Assembly (NCBI GenBank): GCA_015847255.1
Contig: JADLZK010010447.1
Coordinates: 81,566-145,565 of the forward strand
DNA: 64,000 nucleotides
Source of the DNA: Hyparrhenia diplandra
Taxonomy: Eukaryota; Streptophyta; Magnoliopsida; Poales; Poaceae
Reading direction: 5' to 3'
Shown here in pieces: positions 11,545 to 23,582 of this stretch. Every line of letters begins with the position of its first letter. Positions within the stretch are counted from its first letter, which is position 1. Below the pieces are notes generated by a model. That model had not been told where the DNA came from. It did no database searches and was given only the letters and a program-made list of their open reading frames with translations. The position numbers were made by a program, and so were the translations under genes.

Positions 11545-12283
11545 GCTGGTATCCGGAGACCAGGGCGATTCCACCACCCATGGCTTCCGAGGTGAAGGGC
11601 CTTCCGCAGCGCTGAAAGCTCCTCGACGACAACGCGCCGGATCGACGTGCCGCCGACATGGAGGCTTGCCTTCGTCGCATGGAGCACGTGCGCATCACCT
11701 CGAGGACCCCGGGCGAGCGCGGCCACCAAGCGGAGGGCCGGCCCAGCGGCAGGCCGCGCGGCACGGGGCCGCCCCTGTGCGGACCTGGTGCCGCCCCTCC
11801 CTGCAGTCGGATCTCGGCTCGGTTCACCATGCCATCCCTCCATTTCGAGGAGGAAGATGACGCTGCACATGGCGCACCGGCCGCCATCGACGTCATCTCG
11901 ACGACCGCCGCAGACCGGCTGCCCTCTCTCTTCTCCACAGACACCTGCGACCGCGCAGGACTTTCCGGCAGATGGCGTCACCCGGGGCGCCCTGCCCCTC
12001 CCCCCAGCGCCACCCGCGCCTCCCTCAGCCTGGACAGCGCCACCCGGGGCGCCCCGTACCGTCTGCGCCACCGCGGCAGCATACCCTCCGCTACGTCACG
12101 GCGCCTGCAAGTCCAGGAGTTCGATGGAACAAGCGACCCCGACCTCCGGATTCTCAAGCTGGAGCTCTTCTTCGAGCCTCAACTTGGACATCGACCAGGA
12201 CTACTACGTGAGTTACGCTGCCTTCCACCTTACCGGTCTTCTTTGCAGTCCGGTACATCGACCTGTCAAGAAGACGTCCCCGC

Positions 12284-13225
12284 TTGAGTGGGACGAGTTC
12301 ACCAGGTGCCTGCGACAACACCTCGGCCCGCCCCGACACCTCGGCGTCATGGGGGCGCGCCGCCCTCGTGGGGGCAAGGCCGGACGACTACATCGATGCC
12401 TTCGAGGTCTATGCTTCACGCATGGATTTTGAGGGACAACGTCACCGCGTTAGCCTCTTCGTCGAAGGCTTGCGCACCTCGCTGCGGACGGCACTCGAGT
12501 GGTTCGAGCCCCGTTCGATGGAGGAGGCCATCGACCTCGCCCGCCGCTACAACGACGACGAGCCGGACGACGCCGAGCAGGGCGCCGGCAACGGCGCTGG
12601 CAAGGCCGGCCACCACGGCTACACCGGCAACATCGACGACGACATCATGGCCGCCCTGGTTGACCGCATACCAGGCCAGCAGCGTCTCGCTGTTGCTATG
12701 GACGACATCGACGGCCTGACGTCGAACGACATGATCACGGAGCTGCACCTGGCCACGACGACCAACAAGGAGCTCGGGATCATCTCCAACGCCATCGAGC
12801 TGCGGGCTACAGCGCCAGAGTGGAGCCTCCACTATGGCATCGTGAGGTACTTCCACCGCTACTACATCCCCGCTGCTTCAGAGCTTCTCCAGGACTTCCT
12901 GCTGGGGGAGAACATCCCGCTGCATGGCGTAGCAGTGGGCTTCCACCTCCCCAATCGTCCTCGGGAGGATCGAGGGCGTTCGAAATGTCGTCCCTTCTTC
13001 TCCGGCCACGCCTCGACGAGCGGATCGAGGGTGCCACGTCCTCCCTCTTCGACAACAACGGCGACGTCTTCTTCCGCATTGGGAACGCGTCACCGGTCGG
13101 TGCAGCATGGAGGCAGGAGATCCAGCTGGGGCCGCCTGCGGAACACGCCCGGACGACCTCCTCTAAGGCTGCCTCCTCGACTTCACCTCCTCGCCGCCCA
13201 CGCCGCTCAGTCACGCCCACCGTAG
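12284..13225 (+). pseudogene. Gag C-terminal frame plus unassigned sequence
   Basis: This frame carries the C-terminal half of a Ty3/gypsy-type Gag domain: DDYIDAFEVYASRMDF, VSLFVEGLRTSLRTALEW and EEAIDLARRYNDDE. The N-terminal half (QEFDGTSDP, FHLTG, SLEWDEF) lies just upstream in other frames, so Gag is frameshifted. Beyond about 12600 the frame continues with sequence not typical of Gag (MAALVDRIPGQQ, GIVRYFHRYYIPAASELL), and no zinc knuckle is seen. The tail, with 13240-13590, could be transduced host sequence. No pol follows. Confidence 0.6.
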
Positions 13226-13588
13226 GCGCTCCATGCTAAGGTGACAGTGCCGACGACCTACACCTACACGTCTCCTCCGCCGACCCGCCAGATGATCGAG
13301 CTGTCCGGGACCCTCAGCGCCTCCGTCATGCGTCGTGCATGGGCGGAACGTCCCTTCGTGCAGCCCCCGCTGAGCTTCAAGTTCAGCATCTACTTCGGCG
13401 ACCTCCACCTCGACTTCTCCTTCGCCGACAAGGACGCCAGTGTCTGCAACGACGACAACGACAAGTGTGGTCCTCTCGTCTTCTACTTCGGGCCTGGAGT
13501 GGTCACCTCCCCGATCGGTCTGCCTTTCGCCACTACGTGGTGGGTTGGGCGGCACGTGGACGCGCCGCCTCGTCGAACGGTGGGGAGA

Positions 13589-14183
13589 TGTCATGAACCA
13601 GAATTGGGCCAGCCCGAGAGTGGCTAATTGGGCCAAACGCGACGGCCGCCGCCCAGAGGGGCAGGGGGCAGGGGCGCCGGCCCCGCGCCCGCCTTTTCCT
13701 CTCCCATACGACTGAGTTTGCTTCGCTTTCAAGTTAGGGATTATCTTAGGTAATTTTTGGTGTGCAAGGGGCTATTTCATCTATAAGGGGAGACCCTTAT
13801 TAGGAAATAATAAAATAGGAGTTGCTTGTAAAAGGTATTCCAGTCGTATAAGGAAACCTTATAGAGATTGCTTAGATTACAAGTCCCACTAGTCGGGCTA
13901 TATAACCAAGAGGCATGTAATCTCTAGGGGATAAGCAAGCAAATAAAACATATCTACCGTTTTCAGCTCTTGGCCTCCACCTCCCCGCTCAGCGCACGCG
14001 CCGCCCCCCTCCCCCGACCTGCGCCGCGCCGCCGCCTCCCCTCCCTCCCCGACGGCTCCTCCCTCCTCCCTCGCTGCTCGTGCTGCCGCCGCCGGCGAGA
14101 AGCTGCAGCCCGTCACGTCATCTCAGAAGCTTCGAAGGTCGACGAACACGTGTCAATTCCGGCCCAATCTAGCCGAATCGACA
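13589..14183 (+). repeat. 3' LTR of the gag-only retrotransposon
   Basis: 595 bp, near-identical to the 5' LTR apart from small indels and scattered substitutions. Its TATA box reads GGGCTATATAACC near 13897. It ends CGACA just before the target duplication GTTTT. Confidence 0.9.
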
Positions 14184-14199
14184 GTTTTGATCATTAATT

Positions 14200-15115
14200 A
14201 ATTATCCTAATTAGCCCTAGCATAATTCAAGTTAATTAATTACGAATTTCGCCGTGTGTCCTCGGCGACCACCATATTGACGATGAGGCCGACCCAGTCG
14301 TCGCTCGCCGTGCCAGCCGAGCAAGTCCATGCGATGCCTATGTCCTCCGCGATCGACCACCACGTTGGATGGCACGCCGCCGCCGACGAGGCCGACGCCG
14401 GTGGCTCGCGTGTCCTCCACTTCCACCACTCGATCGATCTGGGGCTTGCTGTACAGGAGCCGCGCGCGGGAGGTCGACGTGACCGCTGGTAGGCCCGGAC
14501 TCCTGGCAGAAGTGGCAGCCTCCTGCCTAGTACTCCGCTGAAGCCTATTGATGCAGCCATAGATGCCTAGTGAAGCCACTTGATGGCGCCATAGACTGGC
14601 CTTTTTGCAGGCTGGAGGTAAGGAGCGACGATGCGACTACACGACGTATGCGGAGCTGGGGCACACGACATACGTATACGTACCGCGTGCCCTGCCTGAA
14701 AAACCTGCAGCGTCGTGCCGTCGCTTCCTGCAGAGTGTTCTCCACTTCTCCATTTTTCGTGCCTTCGTTGCAAGTGTCACGTTTTATCTACCGTAAAACC
14801 AAACAGTAAAACAAGATGCATGTAAACAGTGACTCGGGTACGTGGAGTACATCTTCTAGTACTACCACCCGACCATGTCCCATCTTCCGTCCCATCGCTC
14901 TGGACGACGGATGGAGCGTGTGCCAGTGCCTTTTCAGAAGCAAAAAATGACCCGACCCGACACGACACTGGTGCCATGCATGGTGCGGGCGCGCGCATCG
15001 ATCAGTCAAAAGCAGTCAAAGCCGTTGCAGGACACCCCTGGCTGCCTGCATTCACTCTCGCGCGAGGCCATTGCTGGATGCATGAATAGAGAGTTTGTAT
15101 CCACTCCCTCCATCC
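14200..15115. repeat. Shared GC-rich unit segment, copy i
   Basis: This segment recurs at 28690-29110, 40053-41530 and 44370-44745. It shares words such as GTTGGATGGCACGC, GTCCTCCGCGACCACC and GCCGACCCAGT, and later (14860-15100) CATGGTGCGGGC and AGCAGTCAAAG with 40560-40800 and 41270-41530. Open frames occur on both strands but differ between copies and shift, so I do not call a gene. It marks the boundary between the A-type and D-type halves of the duplicated unit. Confidence 0.6.
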
Positions 15116-15150
15116 TACGGAGTAATGTTTAACTTTTTAACCTAAATTTA

Positions 15151-15433
15151 GGCCTTATTTAGATCGTTAAAATTTCTAACTCTTTTTCTACTCTCCCTCC
15201 ATCACATCATATTAAATACACCAAAAACCATATGTTTGGAGTATAAAATGTAGATAAAAAAAATAATTAATTACACAGTTTAGATGTACATTTTTGAGGC
15301 GATTCTTTTGAGTCTAGTTACCCCATGGTAGGATAATATGTACCACAAACAAACGAAAACGTGCTTACTGAGTTATTTCTGAGGGAGTTCCAACAGTTAT
15401 TTTTGCAAGTTTTTCTAACATCTAAACAAGGCC
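15151..15433. mobile_element. Tourist-like MITE
   Basis: A 283-bp element with termini GGCCTTATTTAGAT and, complemented, GGCCTTGTTTAGATG, flanked by TTA (15148-15150 and 15434-15436). The TTA duplication and termini fit PIF/Harbinger-derived Tourist MITEs. The interior is AT-rich and non-coding. Confidence 0.8.
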
Positions 15434-15628
15434 TTAATCACTTATTTTATTTAAAATTTTATATAAGTATAATTAAATTTAAATTATTATTGAAGAAATT
15501 TTATTAAGTAAACCAAACCATGATAAAAAAAAATATATTTTGTATACATTTTAAAGTAAGACGAGTTATCAAACTTGATGTCAAAAAAAAATTAAATATC
15601 TTATAATCTCGAATGAAATGATTTCTTA

Positions 15629-15721
15629 GGGGGTGTTTATATTTTTCGGATTAGGGACTAGGAACTAGACAACCATATTAGTTCCAATTAGTTCCTAGTT
15701 TTGAGAGAACTAAATAGGGCC
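15629..15721. mobile_element. Small Tourist-like MITE
   Basis: A 93-bp element, flanked by TTA (15626-15628 and 15722-15724), starting GGGGGTGTTTATA and ending AACTAAATAGGGCC. An internal inverted repeat around AACTAG/CTAGTT would fold into a hairpin. Confidence 0.65.
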
Positions 15722-16899
15722 TTAGTATTAGTGTTTTTCGATATAAGAGTTTTTCAATGTAAATTGATAATTCTTATTTAAACACATTATTGTTAAAAAT
15801 ATTGTTTTTTAGATGAAGATAGTAGCTCTCGATGTGAACTTTCTTATTTTAGACTATTTATTATAGGTACTGACATTCATTTTTTAAATAGTAAAGTTCA
15901 AAAATTCATTTTTTTATTTTTAACCTTGGGTGGTGAATTGTTTAGACTTTTTTTTTTAAAGGGAGCATATCTAGTGCAAACCGACATCTCCATGCAAACC
16001 TTGTAAACTTTTAATTTATGCCATGAGATATTGATCCAAAGGACACGAGGTATTATATAGTTTTACACGTACCCACCCACTCTTAATGATACTTTTGCAA
16101 ATCTTTCCTTCCACCTCCCCTTGCGAATTCCCCTGTAGGTTTGCATGAGAGATATTGGTTTTGCACTAGATATGTTCTATTTTTAAAATGGCCTCGGACA
16201 CTACATGGTCTATGCAAAAGTTATATGGTGTATCTCATTAAATTTTCATAACTTTGTAGTTGAATACTTTTGTTATTTGAGATGTTTAAAGATCCAAATA
16301 TTCATTAAGTTCTCTGATTATGAAATTCAATATTTAGATTTTTTCAGTAACCACATATGCAAAAATGCACTGTAAAAAATTGTATTGCCTGAAGAGTACT
16401 CCATAGTTAATTTTTTTCAGTAACCACATATGCAAAAATGCACTGTACAAAAATTGTATTGCCTGAAGAGTACTCCCTAGTTTTTTTCAGTAACCACACA
16501 TGCAAAAATGCACTATACAATATTTAGATCTAGAACTTTCTAGTTGATTTTGTTTCTATCATTTTGGAACTCAAGTACTCCCTCTGTTTCCAATTATAAT
16601 ACGTTTTGACTTTGCTAGATACGTTGTATTTGACATGCACATAGATATACACTATGTGTTATAATTTGAAACAAATTTAGTATCTATTGAAAAATGCCAA
16701 AAGTATTGTCAAAACCACTTAAAATATTTATGGTGACGTAATTTATCCGATTTTGAAAGTTAAAGAGGGTAAATGGAAAGCAAACATAATGTTGAATAAA
16801 ATACTTTATAGAGTTTTCTATGGCAATTTTTTAAAGTTTGACTGAATTTATAAAATAGAACATTAAGATTTAGAACTTATCATTAATACATCATAAAAA

Positions 16900-16937
<38 letters not shown>

Positions 16938-17512
16938 CTATTAGTTCATAGCTAGCTACAAAATATGTGATTCTGTAGCCGGACCCAACCATCCACCGGC
17001 AAGCACCCACCCACCCGTGCGCTTGGCCTGCAGCTTAAATGGAGTCATTTATTATATTATATATTAATTGGATTGGAATGGAATTGGATCGCACCCCTTT
17101 AATCACGTCGCTTACCAAATGGCTCCGTTGACCGGCCCGTCGGCGGCGCCTGCCTCTGCGGACATACTAGCCGCGTGCTGCTGCTCGCTGCTCCTCACCG
17201 GTCGCCGCACAGGTGACGCCCCTCTTCCATCGGATGTTGCTCATGGTGTCGCGGTTTCTGTCATCCCTGTACGAATCAGCCGAGGTAAGTAGCCGCAATC
17301 ATCTCTCGTAGTGTCGTAGAGGCCACTCTGGTCAGCAATGCGTGCTGGTTGTTGGGCATGATTTTCTATTGCCTTGACTCGGACAAGAAGATGCAGGTTA
17401 CTGATCCATTATAATTTGTTGTTTTTGCTTGTTACGTTCCATCAATGTCAGATCTCAGAGCTTCTACTGCTCACGATTGATCCAGTTTGAAAATTGTTCT
17501 ACTTAAAGTATA
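15722..17512. other. AT-rich intergenic sequence
   Basis: No gene is supported. It holds a tandem repeat (16345-16525), a truncated Stowaway-like start (16577, ACTCCCTCTGTTTCC), a long TA run (about 16904-16935) and a short GC-rich exon-like frame (17068-17289) ending in donor GTAAGT that I cannot assign. Confidence 0.4.
16345..16525. repeat. Tandem repeat of about 70-73 bp, 2.5 units
   Basis: Units start at 16345, 16418 and 16488 with CAGTAACCACATATGCAAAA and continue through ATTGTATTGCCTGAAGAGTA. The third is cut after about 35 bp. Units are nearly identical, so the array is young. Confidence 0.85.
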
Positions 17513-17766
17513 CTCCTCCGTCCCAAAATAAAAAGACCTTCCGCTTCCCGAGAAGTCAACATTTTCAAAATACCGATAATTATATATTAAAATATATAAA
17601 TATTTATATTAAGTAATTAGTATCATCGGAAAGATCTTTAAGTCTAGTTTTTAACAAATTTATTTGAAAATTTAAATGTTGCACGTATTTTCTACAAACT
17701 TAGTTAAAGTTGAGAAAGTTTGACCGCACGCTTCCCATAGCGTCGTTTATTTTGGGACGGAGGGAG
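17513..17766. mobile_element. Stowaway MITE, copy 1
   Basis: A 254-bp element with CTCCTCCGTCCC and GGGACGGAGGGAG termini and TA target duplications (17511-17512 and 17767-17768), the hallmarks of Tc1/mariner-derived Stowaway elements. Close relatives lie at 30118-30374 and 43154-43412. Confidence 0.9.
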
Positions 17767-19239
17767 TATGATGCATGGGCAATCAACAAGTCGGTGTGAT
17801 GTAATCTTCTTCTATTGATCGATCCATTGACGTACAGGCCGGCTCACTATTGTTCGGATTGACATGCTTGTGTTTGACATTTTGTCTTAATTTATTCTTT
17901 CTGTGATGAATGACCAACGTCAGTTCCATTGGTTTGATTTTCTGATGACGCGTGTGACCATAGCTGGAATTCGACATCGGCATGCAGATTCATAATTCAG
18001 AGGAGCCGAGGTAGTCCTCGCCGCCGTCCGTGGCCCCGTCCTTGCTGATCCTTGCTGACCGCAGCCGACGCTCTGGCTGCTGATCTCGTGCCATTGTTCT
18101 CCACAATGGGCCGGCGCTGCGTTGGCGCGCCTCCGCCGGAGATGGTGTCATCGACGCGGATTGTGGAGGCAGTGGAAGGCGTCGCCCATGGCGTGTCCCA
18201 GGCGTCCCCTGGCTTTTGGGCTCGGCGGCGGCCACGCCGGAGAGCTGCTGCTTCTGCAGCGGCGGCAGGTGTAGGACAGGAAGGATCACGGCATGCTAGC
18301 TCATCGTATTTAGAATTCTTGAAAATATTTATTGGTGAAAATTTTAGTAAATATTGTTAATTTTATTGTAACCAGAATTCTCGTAAGCATGATCCTAGGG
18401 TTTATGAAAATTTATATTCTCGTAAATACTTGTGCAAATTATCGTAAATATACTTGATGTAAATATTTGATAATGTAGATTATCGTTAGTTTTTTTTAGC
18501 GCTGATTTTTGTAAATATTTGCCAGTGCAAATTCTCGGAAATATTTTATATGGCAAATTCTCGTAAATATTACTATTGTAAATACTTAACATAGATTCTT
18601 GTAAATTTTTCTTACGATTCTTGTAAATATTTCTTGTGGTATATTCTCATAAATATTATTATTACAATTGTTTGTTAAAATACTTCTTAATGCAGATTAT
18701 CGTAAATATTGTTACTGCAAAATCTTGGAAATATTTTTTGACGACTAATCTTGGAATTCCTGTGATTCTCGTAAATATTACTTGGTGTGAATTATCGTAA
18801 TATGTGTTGGTGCGAATTCTCGTAATTTTTTCTTCCACGGTAAGTATCTTCAAAGTTGGAGAGTAACCTACGCACATCAGGTGCATGCATGCACGAGTAC
18901 AAATAGTTAAATATTATCGTAAATCAAGCAAGTACTAGTAGCAAGAAATCGTAGACTTTTACCGTCGTGCATGTGTGTGAGGGGCAACTAGTTACGATAT
19001 CGTGTGCAAGTAGAGTATGGACATCCGATCCGATGATCAAGCATGCAGGTGCTCTTTCAGAATAGTAAATAATAAATGATCATTAATTACTGTCCCGGTC
19101 GCTCGGCAAATAGCTAGGCTCATCAAGGCGGGACCAAGGCCGGACCAATTCGAACACGCACATGCTCGGCACAAACGGTGCGGTCGATCGACCTGGCTAC
19201 AGAATCAAAAATTCTATGGCTAGCTACAGATTATACTCT

Positions 19240-19274
<35 letters not shown>

Positions 19275-19607
19275 TCGGTGATCATATGTGTCATAGATAT
19301 TTTTACTCTTTTTCTTTAAATTTTATCAAACAAAAAGTATTGATTTAACGTAAATTTATAAACATGGGCAGACATATTTTAAATTTTAGCGGAAGGACGA
19401 GAAATCATTTTTTCCCAGTATATATAGCAAAATTTAAAAGGCCAACGCAAACAGTCAACGCATTTTTCAGAATAAAACACGCATTCATACCTGCTTTCAA
19501 GTTCCCATCCCTTACTTTCAAAAAATAAAATAAAAGTTCCCATCCCCTTTCATCGTCTAGCCAACCCTTGCGCTCCCCGACGGCGCCGCCGCCGCCGCCG
19601 CCGCGCC
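17767..19607. other. 5' flank of gene D
   Basis: No gene is supported. It holds GC-rich sequence (18000-18270) without a recognisable domain, the degenerate repeat at 18300-18850 and a TA run at about 19240-19270. The last 400 bp before D (CAAAAAATAAAATAAAAG, then a C-rich leader and a CCGCCG run) is the likely promoter and 5' UTR. I see no clear TATA box. Confidence 0.4.
18300..18850. repeat. Degenerate AT-rich array built on TTCTCGTAAATATT
   Basis: The word ATTCTCGTAAATATT or a near variant (ATTATCGTAAATATT, ATTCTTGTAAATATT) recurs at irregular 25-50-bp spacing across 550 bp, often after GGTGCAA or AGTGCAA. Spacing and divergence indicate an old tandem array. Confidence 0.7.
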
Positions 19608-22600
19608 ATGGCCGCCCCAGTCTCGTCTCCGCACTTCACCGTCGCCGAAGCGGCCATCGTCGAAGCCAGCGTCGCCGAAATGGCCGCCTCCGACAACATC
19701 CCCTTGCTCAAGTGTAACAATACATACGGCTCGCTGGCCTCTCTCTTTTCTCTACAACTGTGTGTGCTATTTGATGATATCGTTTCCTCTCCACTGCATT
19801 ATGCATGCTTTTGGTAGTCGGTGAAATTGCGACCGGTCTGGACTTGCGGGAATTCAGTGGCTACAACGGCCGGAACCTGCTCCACCTCGTGGTGGTGGAA
19901 TCCTGCGCCACTGGGCAGCTGGACGTCATCAGATTTCTGGTGGAGGAGAAGGGATTCGATGTCAACTCCACCTCTACGGAAGGTACGTAATCCCATCTCT
20001 TGCTCCGCCGGCCGGGTGACGGACCAGCAGTCCAGGTACGCCGTCGCCAACTGAGGTGTTTGCTCCATTTCCCACTTGCAGGCGAGACGACAGTCTTCGT
20101 CGCCACCGAGACCCCTTGGGTGCAGGAGGGGGATGCGTCCGATGCCCCCGGCGTCGTCCCTCTTGTGAACTACTTTCTCGGCCGCGGCGTCGATCCGGCT
20201 GCGCCCGACGCCAAGGGTTGCACGCCGCTGCACAATGTGGTGGCGTCCGGTGCGTTGTTGATTAATTTCTCTCACTGCATTTTTACCTACTTTCTTGGAA
20301 CGATGAATAATGAATCATTTTGTCCATACATTTTGCTTCGATGTCTATTTTTCATATTAATTTCTATCTAAATTTTACTCTCTAAATGATTATTTGGAGT
20401 CATTTTTGGTATAATCACACCATTCCAAGATTTTGGGGACCTAGAGTGAACTGAAAACTAGAAACAGAGTATAATAAGAAATAATTTCTATGACAAAAAT
20501 AATAACCAATGTATATATTTAGTATATGATTTAGAATTAATTAATTATGATTTTTTTAAAAAAATCCAACTAATATTTACAAAGTGCCAAGGCCAAATTG
20601 ATAGCTGCATAGTCCAATATGCGATTCTTGATTGTAACAAAGCTACGCATAATTTTGTTCAGATAGGGTCAAAAGCCTATTTGATCTGTTATTAGCTAGG
20701 ACTGAAACTTAACTCATATTTTAGCTTGGGTTGGCTAACTAGTTAGCTGACACTTTAGTTGAAGACTTAGACTAAGAATTACCCAGCTATTAGAACCTTG
20801 TTTAGATAGACTAAATTTACAAATTAATTAGCTGACAATTAACCGTATGCATCTAGAGTTTCTGCATCTGCATATTGGAAGCTGTCAGTAATGTTCTATA
20901 ATGAGGTGCTTTGTGTTTAATTTACAGTTTCTGCATCTGCATGCATGCTCTGTATCAATTCTCTTTAATCTGTACCTCCAGGGCACAAGGAGGCCATACT
21001 ACTGCTGCTGTCAGGGGGTGTTCCTGTGGATCCTCACAACCATCACGGGACGCCGCTGTTCGTGGCTGCAAAGAAGGGCCATGCCCACGCTATCAAGATC
21101 CTGCTAGAGCATGGTGCTGATGTAAGCAATTTTAAACATTCCAGCTAAAAATCATGTGCCCTTCTAATGATGCATTGTTTTTATGTCACTGCTTAAGCAG
21201 TATTGATGAAGATATATTGTAACTGTATTTTCCACTTCCCTTTGCAGCCCAATAGAGTTGCCAATCGTGCTTTATCTCCACTTGTGATGGCATGCATTAA
21301 GGGCTCCTTGGAATGCGTTAAGCTATTGGTTGAGGTCCACTTTTTCACTTGAACTTGTTAATGATGCCATGCTTATGACCTTATGTTCATGTTCACTTAA
21401 GCTAACTTGTACATATTCTGCAATTCCGTAGGCCGGTGCCGATGTGAACTTCCGACCACCCGGGTCAACTATGTTATTAGTTGCAATGGTCAGTGGCTCA
21501 GCGGACATTTTCAATTTCATGCTAGAGGCCGGAGCTGATCCTAATATTCATGATAGGGTATTATTATACACTAATGACTCTTTCCTTGTCTGTGCTAGCT
21601 GTTTATTTGCTCTATAAATAATCTAGGAAATAAAAAGAACTTGAGCCGTTCATATCCTTGTCAGCTTTCAAGCTGGACTATATATCCCCATTTCAATATT
21701 TGCAATTGTCATGCAGTATGGGAGATACCCAATCATGCAAGCAGCTATAAATGAGCAACATGAGCTTGTAGAAATTCTGCTCCCCCGGACAAACCCCATT
21801 CCTTCCCTGCCAGACTGGAGCGTAGGTGGGATTATTGGTACCATGAAAACTCTACCTCGGGTATGTTACCACATTTTACCATAGCTTTCAATTTCCTATT
21901 TATTTAATAGATGGAGGAAACATCTTATGATTCCATGATTTCAATGTAGGAATAAATTTAAAATTGTGCTAATTGCGTGCTTGTATCATTTATTACTGCC
22001 AAAACTCTTTGTGTGCTTCATGTGTCATGCATGGAACTCAACATGTGCTACCTTTTCTTAGGAGTTGTATGAAGAACCAATTGCTAATATCAAGTCAGAA
22101 GGGAAGGAATCGTTCGCTAATGGTGACTACGGTTATGCACATTACTGTTTTATGCGGGTAAGTATGTATATATATCTTTGAACGTACCATATATATAATT
22201 AATATATATCATGTGCTTTGGGGTGATATGAAATGTTGCATGATTTCATATCACATTATCCTAATTATAAAGAGATGTGAAGTATTGGATTGACCTCCAT
22301 TTTGTGATTGCAGCAAAGCAATGAATGAAACTAATGCTGATAGAACGAGCTGCTGAATAGTTATTAATTTACTGCAGTTCAAGCGAACCATGCAGGCAAG
22401 TGCCATTGACCTGTCACCTGTCTGTTGTTCATGCAGGCAAGTGCCATTGACCCCAATGACGCCACCATAGAGGCTAACCTGAGCCTATGCTGTCTGAAGC
22501 TGAGAGAAGGGATTTATGCTTTGAAGCATGCTAAAGATTGCAAAAGGTTGCGTCCTCGTTGGGCCAAAGCATGGTTCCGTGAGGGCCAGGCTCACAGCTT

Positions 22601-23065
22601 GATGCAGGTATATCTATGCTACCTCCCACAATACATCGGATAATCTGACCTCTGCACTTGTAGTGATCACACTGCAAATCTGGCATATATAATCTCGATG
22701 TACAAAAGTACGGATCTCTACATTTGTAAAGTTCTCACTGCAATGATTATCAATCTCGATTTACAGAAGTACATACCAGCGGTTACTTCGTTCCAGGAAG
22801 CACTGAAACTTGACCCTGGTAACGTTGAGATCAAGAACAAGTTGAGGTATTAACTAGCGCCTTCTGTTAGTTACGTAATTTCACTGATCAGTTCATCCAT
22901 GAGTTATTATTTTTCTTTCTTTTTGAACGCATGGGTACATCTGAACCACAGCTAGCTCTTGCATATATACAGGCTTTTGTTGTGTGTGACCGGCTTTTTG
23001 ATTCTTTGTGAAAAACCTGCAGAGAGACTGAGGAGGCAATGGGCAAGAAGTACCATTTGAGCTAG
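19608..23065 (+). CDS. Copy D: intact ankyrin-TPR protein gene, 11 exons
   Basis: The only complete open copy, encoding 441 aa. Exons: 19608-19713, 19818-19982, 20082-20249, 20982-21121, 21248-21334, 21432-21557, 21717-21860, 22062-22157, 22437-22607, 22767-22846 and 23023-23065 (TAG). All introns are GT-AG. Ankyrin repeats span about residues 50-305 (NLLHLVVVE, TPLHNVVASG, GTPLFVAAKKGHAHAIKILL, PLVMACIKGSLECVKLL, EAGADPNIHD). A TPR block spans about 320-425 (IKSEGKESFANGDYGYA, ANLSLCCLKLREG, RPRWAKAWFREGQA, EALKLDPGN). No signal peptide or membrane segment is visible, so a cytosolic or nuclear adaptor binding other proteins through both repeat domains is likely; partners are unknown. The start is the first in-frame ATG and adds about 12 residues relative to A, E and F. 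It is head-to-head with copy A across about 16 kb. Confidence 0.9.
22389..22452 (+). repeat. Duplicated splice-acceptor sequence before D exon 9
   Basis: CATGCAGGCAAGTGCCATTG followed by ACC occurs at 22389 and again at 22430, 41 bp apart. The second copy is the acceptor that keeps the frame. Using the first would add 41 nt and shift the frame. F carries a diverged form of the duplication, while E keeps only the later copy. Confidence 0.7.
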
Positions 23066-23582
23066 CTGCTTTGCTTCACATATCATCTCATCGCACATTC
23101 ACAGTCGTCCCTTGGTCCTCAGCATATTAATCAAAGACTAGTTTTATCTTCTCCTTGAACTCTTTACATAGTTCTGTGGCTTCCGGTAAGCTATGCTTAT
23201 CAGGCAGGAACGCTTTAGATCTATGTTGATGCAAGAAAAAAGTATGGACTTGGGTGTTGCTGGTTAGTATGTTAATATACTGGAATTATTAGCTGGTTGG
23301 GTTATCTTGTCGATGACTGTTCTTGTGTCTTGTCCTTTTGTTTCCCCACGAGAACAGCAGGGAGAATCTGATGACTGTTCTTGTCCGTTGATATCTTGTT
23401 GGAGTTAAGCAGCTCATTCAAATCGCATTTTTCCCCCCACGAGCTTTGCATGTCGAGGGATGGGCCGTATTTGGCTTGTTTGTTCCAGCCCAGCATGTTA
23501 GCGTGTACATGGCGGCCCACAACTTTGCATTTCCAAATTTTCTTTCGTTATATACACAATCACGTTATCAATTATATATGTA
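23066..23582 (+). other. 3' flank of D
   Basis: Likely 3' UTR and downstream sequence. From 23268 on it is nearly identical to 41741-42030 in unit 2 (CCCCACGAGAACAGCAGGGAG, TGCATGTCGAGGG). No further gene is seen. Confidence 0.6.

Larger units (their letters stand above)
10935..14183 (+). mobile_element. Non-autonomous LTR retrotransposon with gag remnant only
   Basis: A complete LTR element of 3,249 bp with 5-bp duplication GTTTT (10930-10934 and 14184-14188). LTRs (10935-11544 and 13589-14183) start TGTCATGAA and end CGACA. A primer-binding site resembling the initiator-tRNA-Met type follows the 5' LTR (TGGTATCCGGAGACCA at 11547), and a purine-rich GGTGGGGAGA precedes the 3' LTR. The interior is only about 2.0 kb. 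It has frame-broken Ty3/gypsy-like Gag sequence (QEFDGTSDP, FHLTG, WDEFTRCLRQHLGP, DYIDAFEVYASRM) at about 12110-12570. No protease, reverse transcriptase, RNase H or integrase is visible. Mobilisation would need proteins from another element. The LTRs are very similar, implying fairly recent insertion. Confidence 0.9.

Noticed and set aside
11304..12071. 255-codon minus-strand frame
   Set aside because: It overlaps the 5' LTR and the gag region antisense. It is a shadow of GC-rich plus-strand sequence.
12416..13220. Minus-strand frames opposite gag
   Set aside because: Antisense to the recognisable Gag motifs, with no domain of their own.
16904..16935. Long TA run as a possible origin or scaffold attachment element
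   Set aside because: A simple TA microsatellite explains it (another lies near 19240-19270).
17068..18289. Possible small gene upstream of D
   Set aside because: Short GC-rich frames with one donor-like site, but no homologous motif, no partner exon and a Stowaway between them.
18300..18850. CRISPR-like repeat array
   Set aside because: Repeats are degenerate, irregularly spaced and AT-rich in a plant genome; no cas genes.
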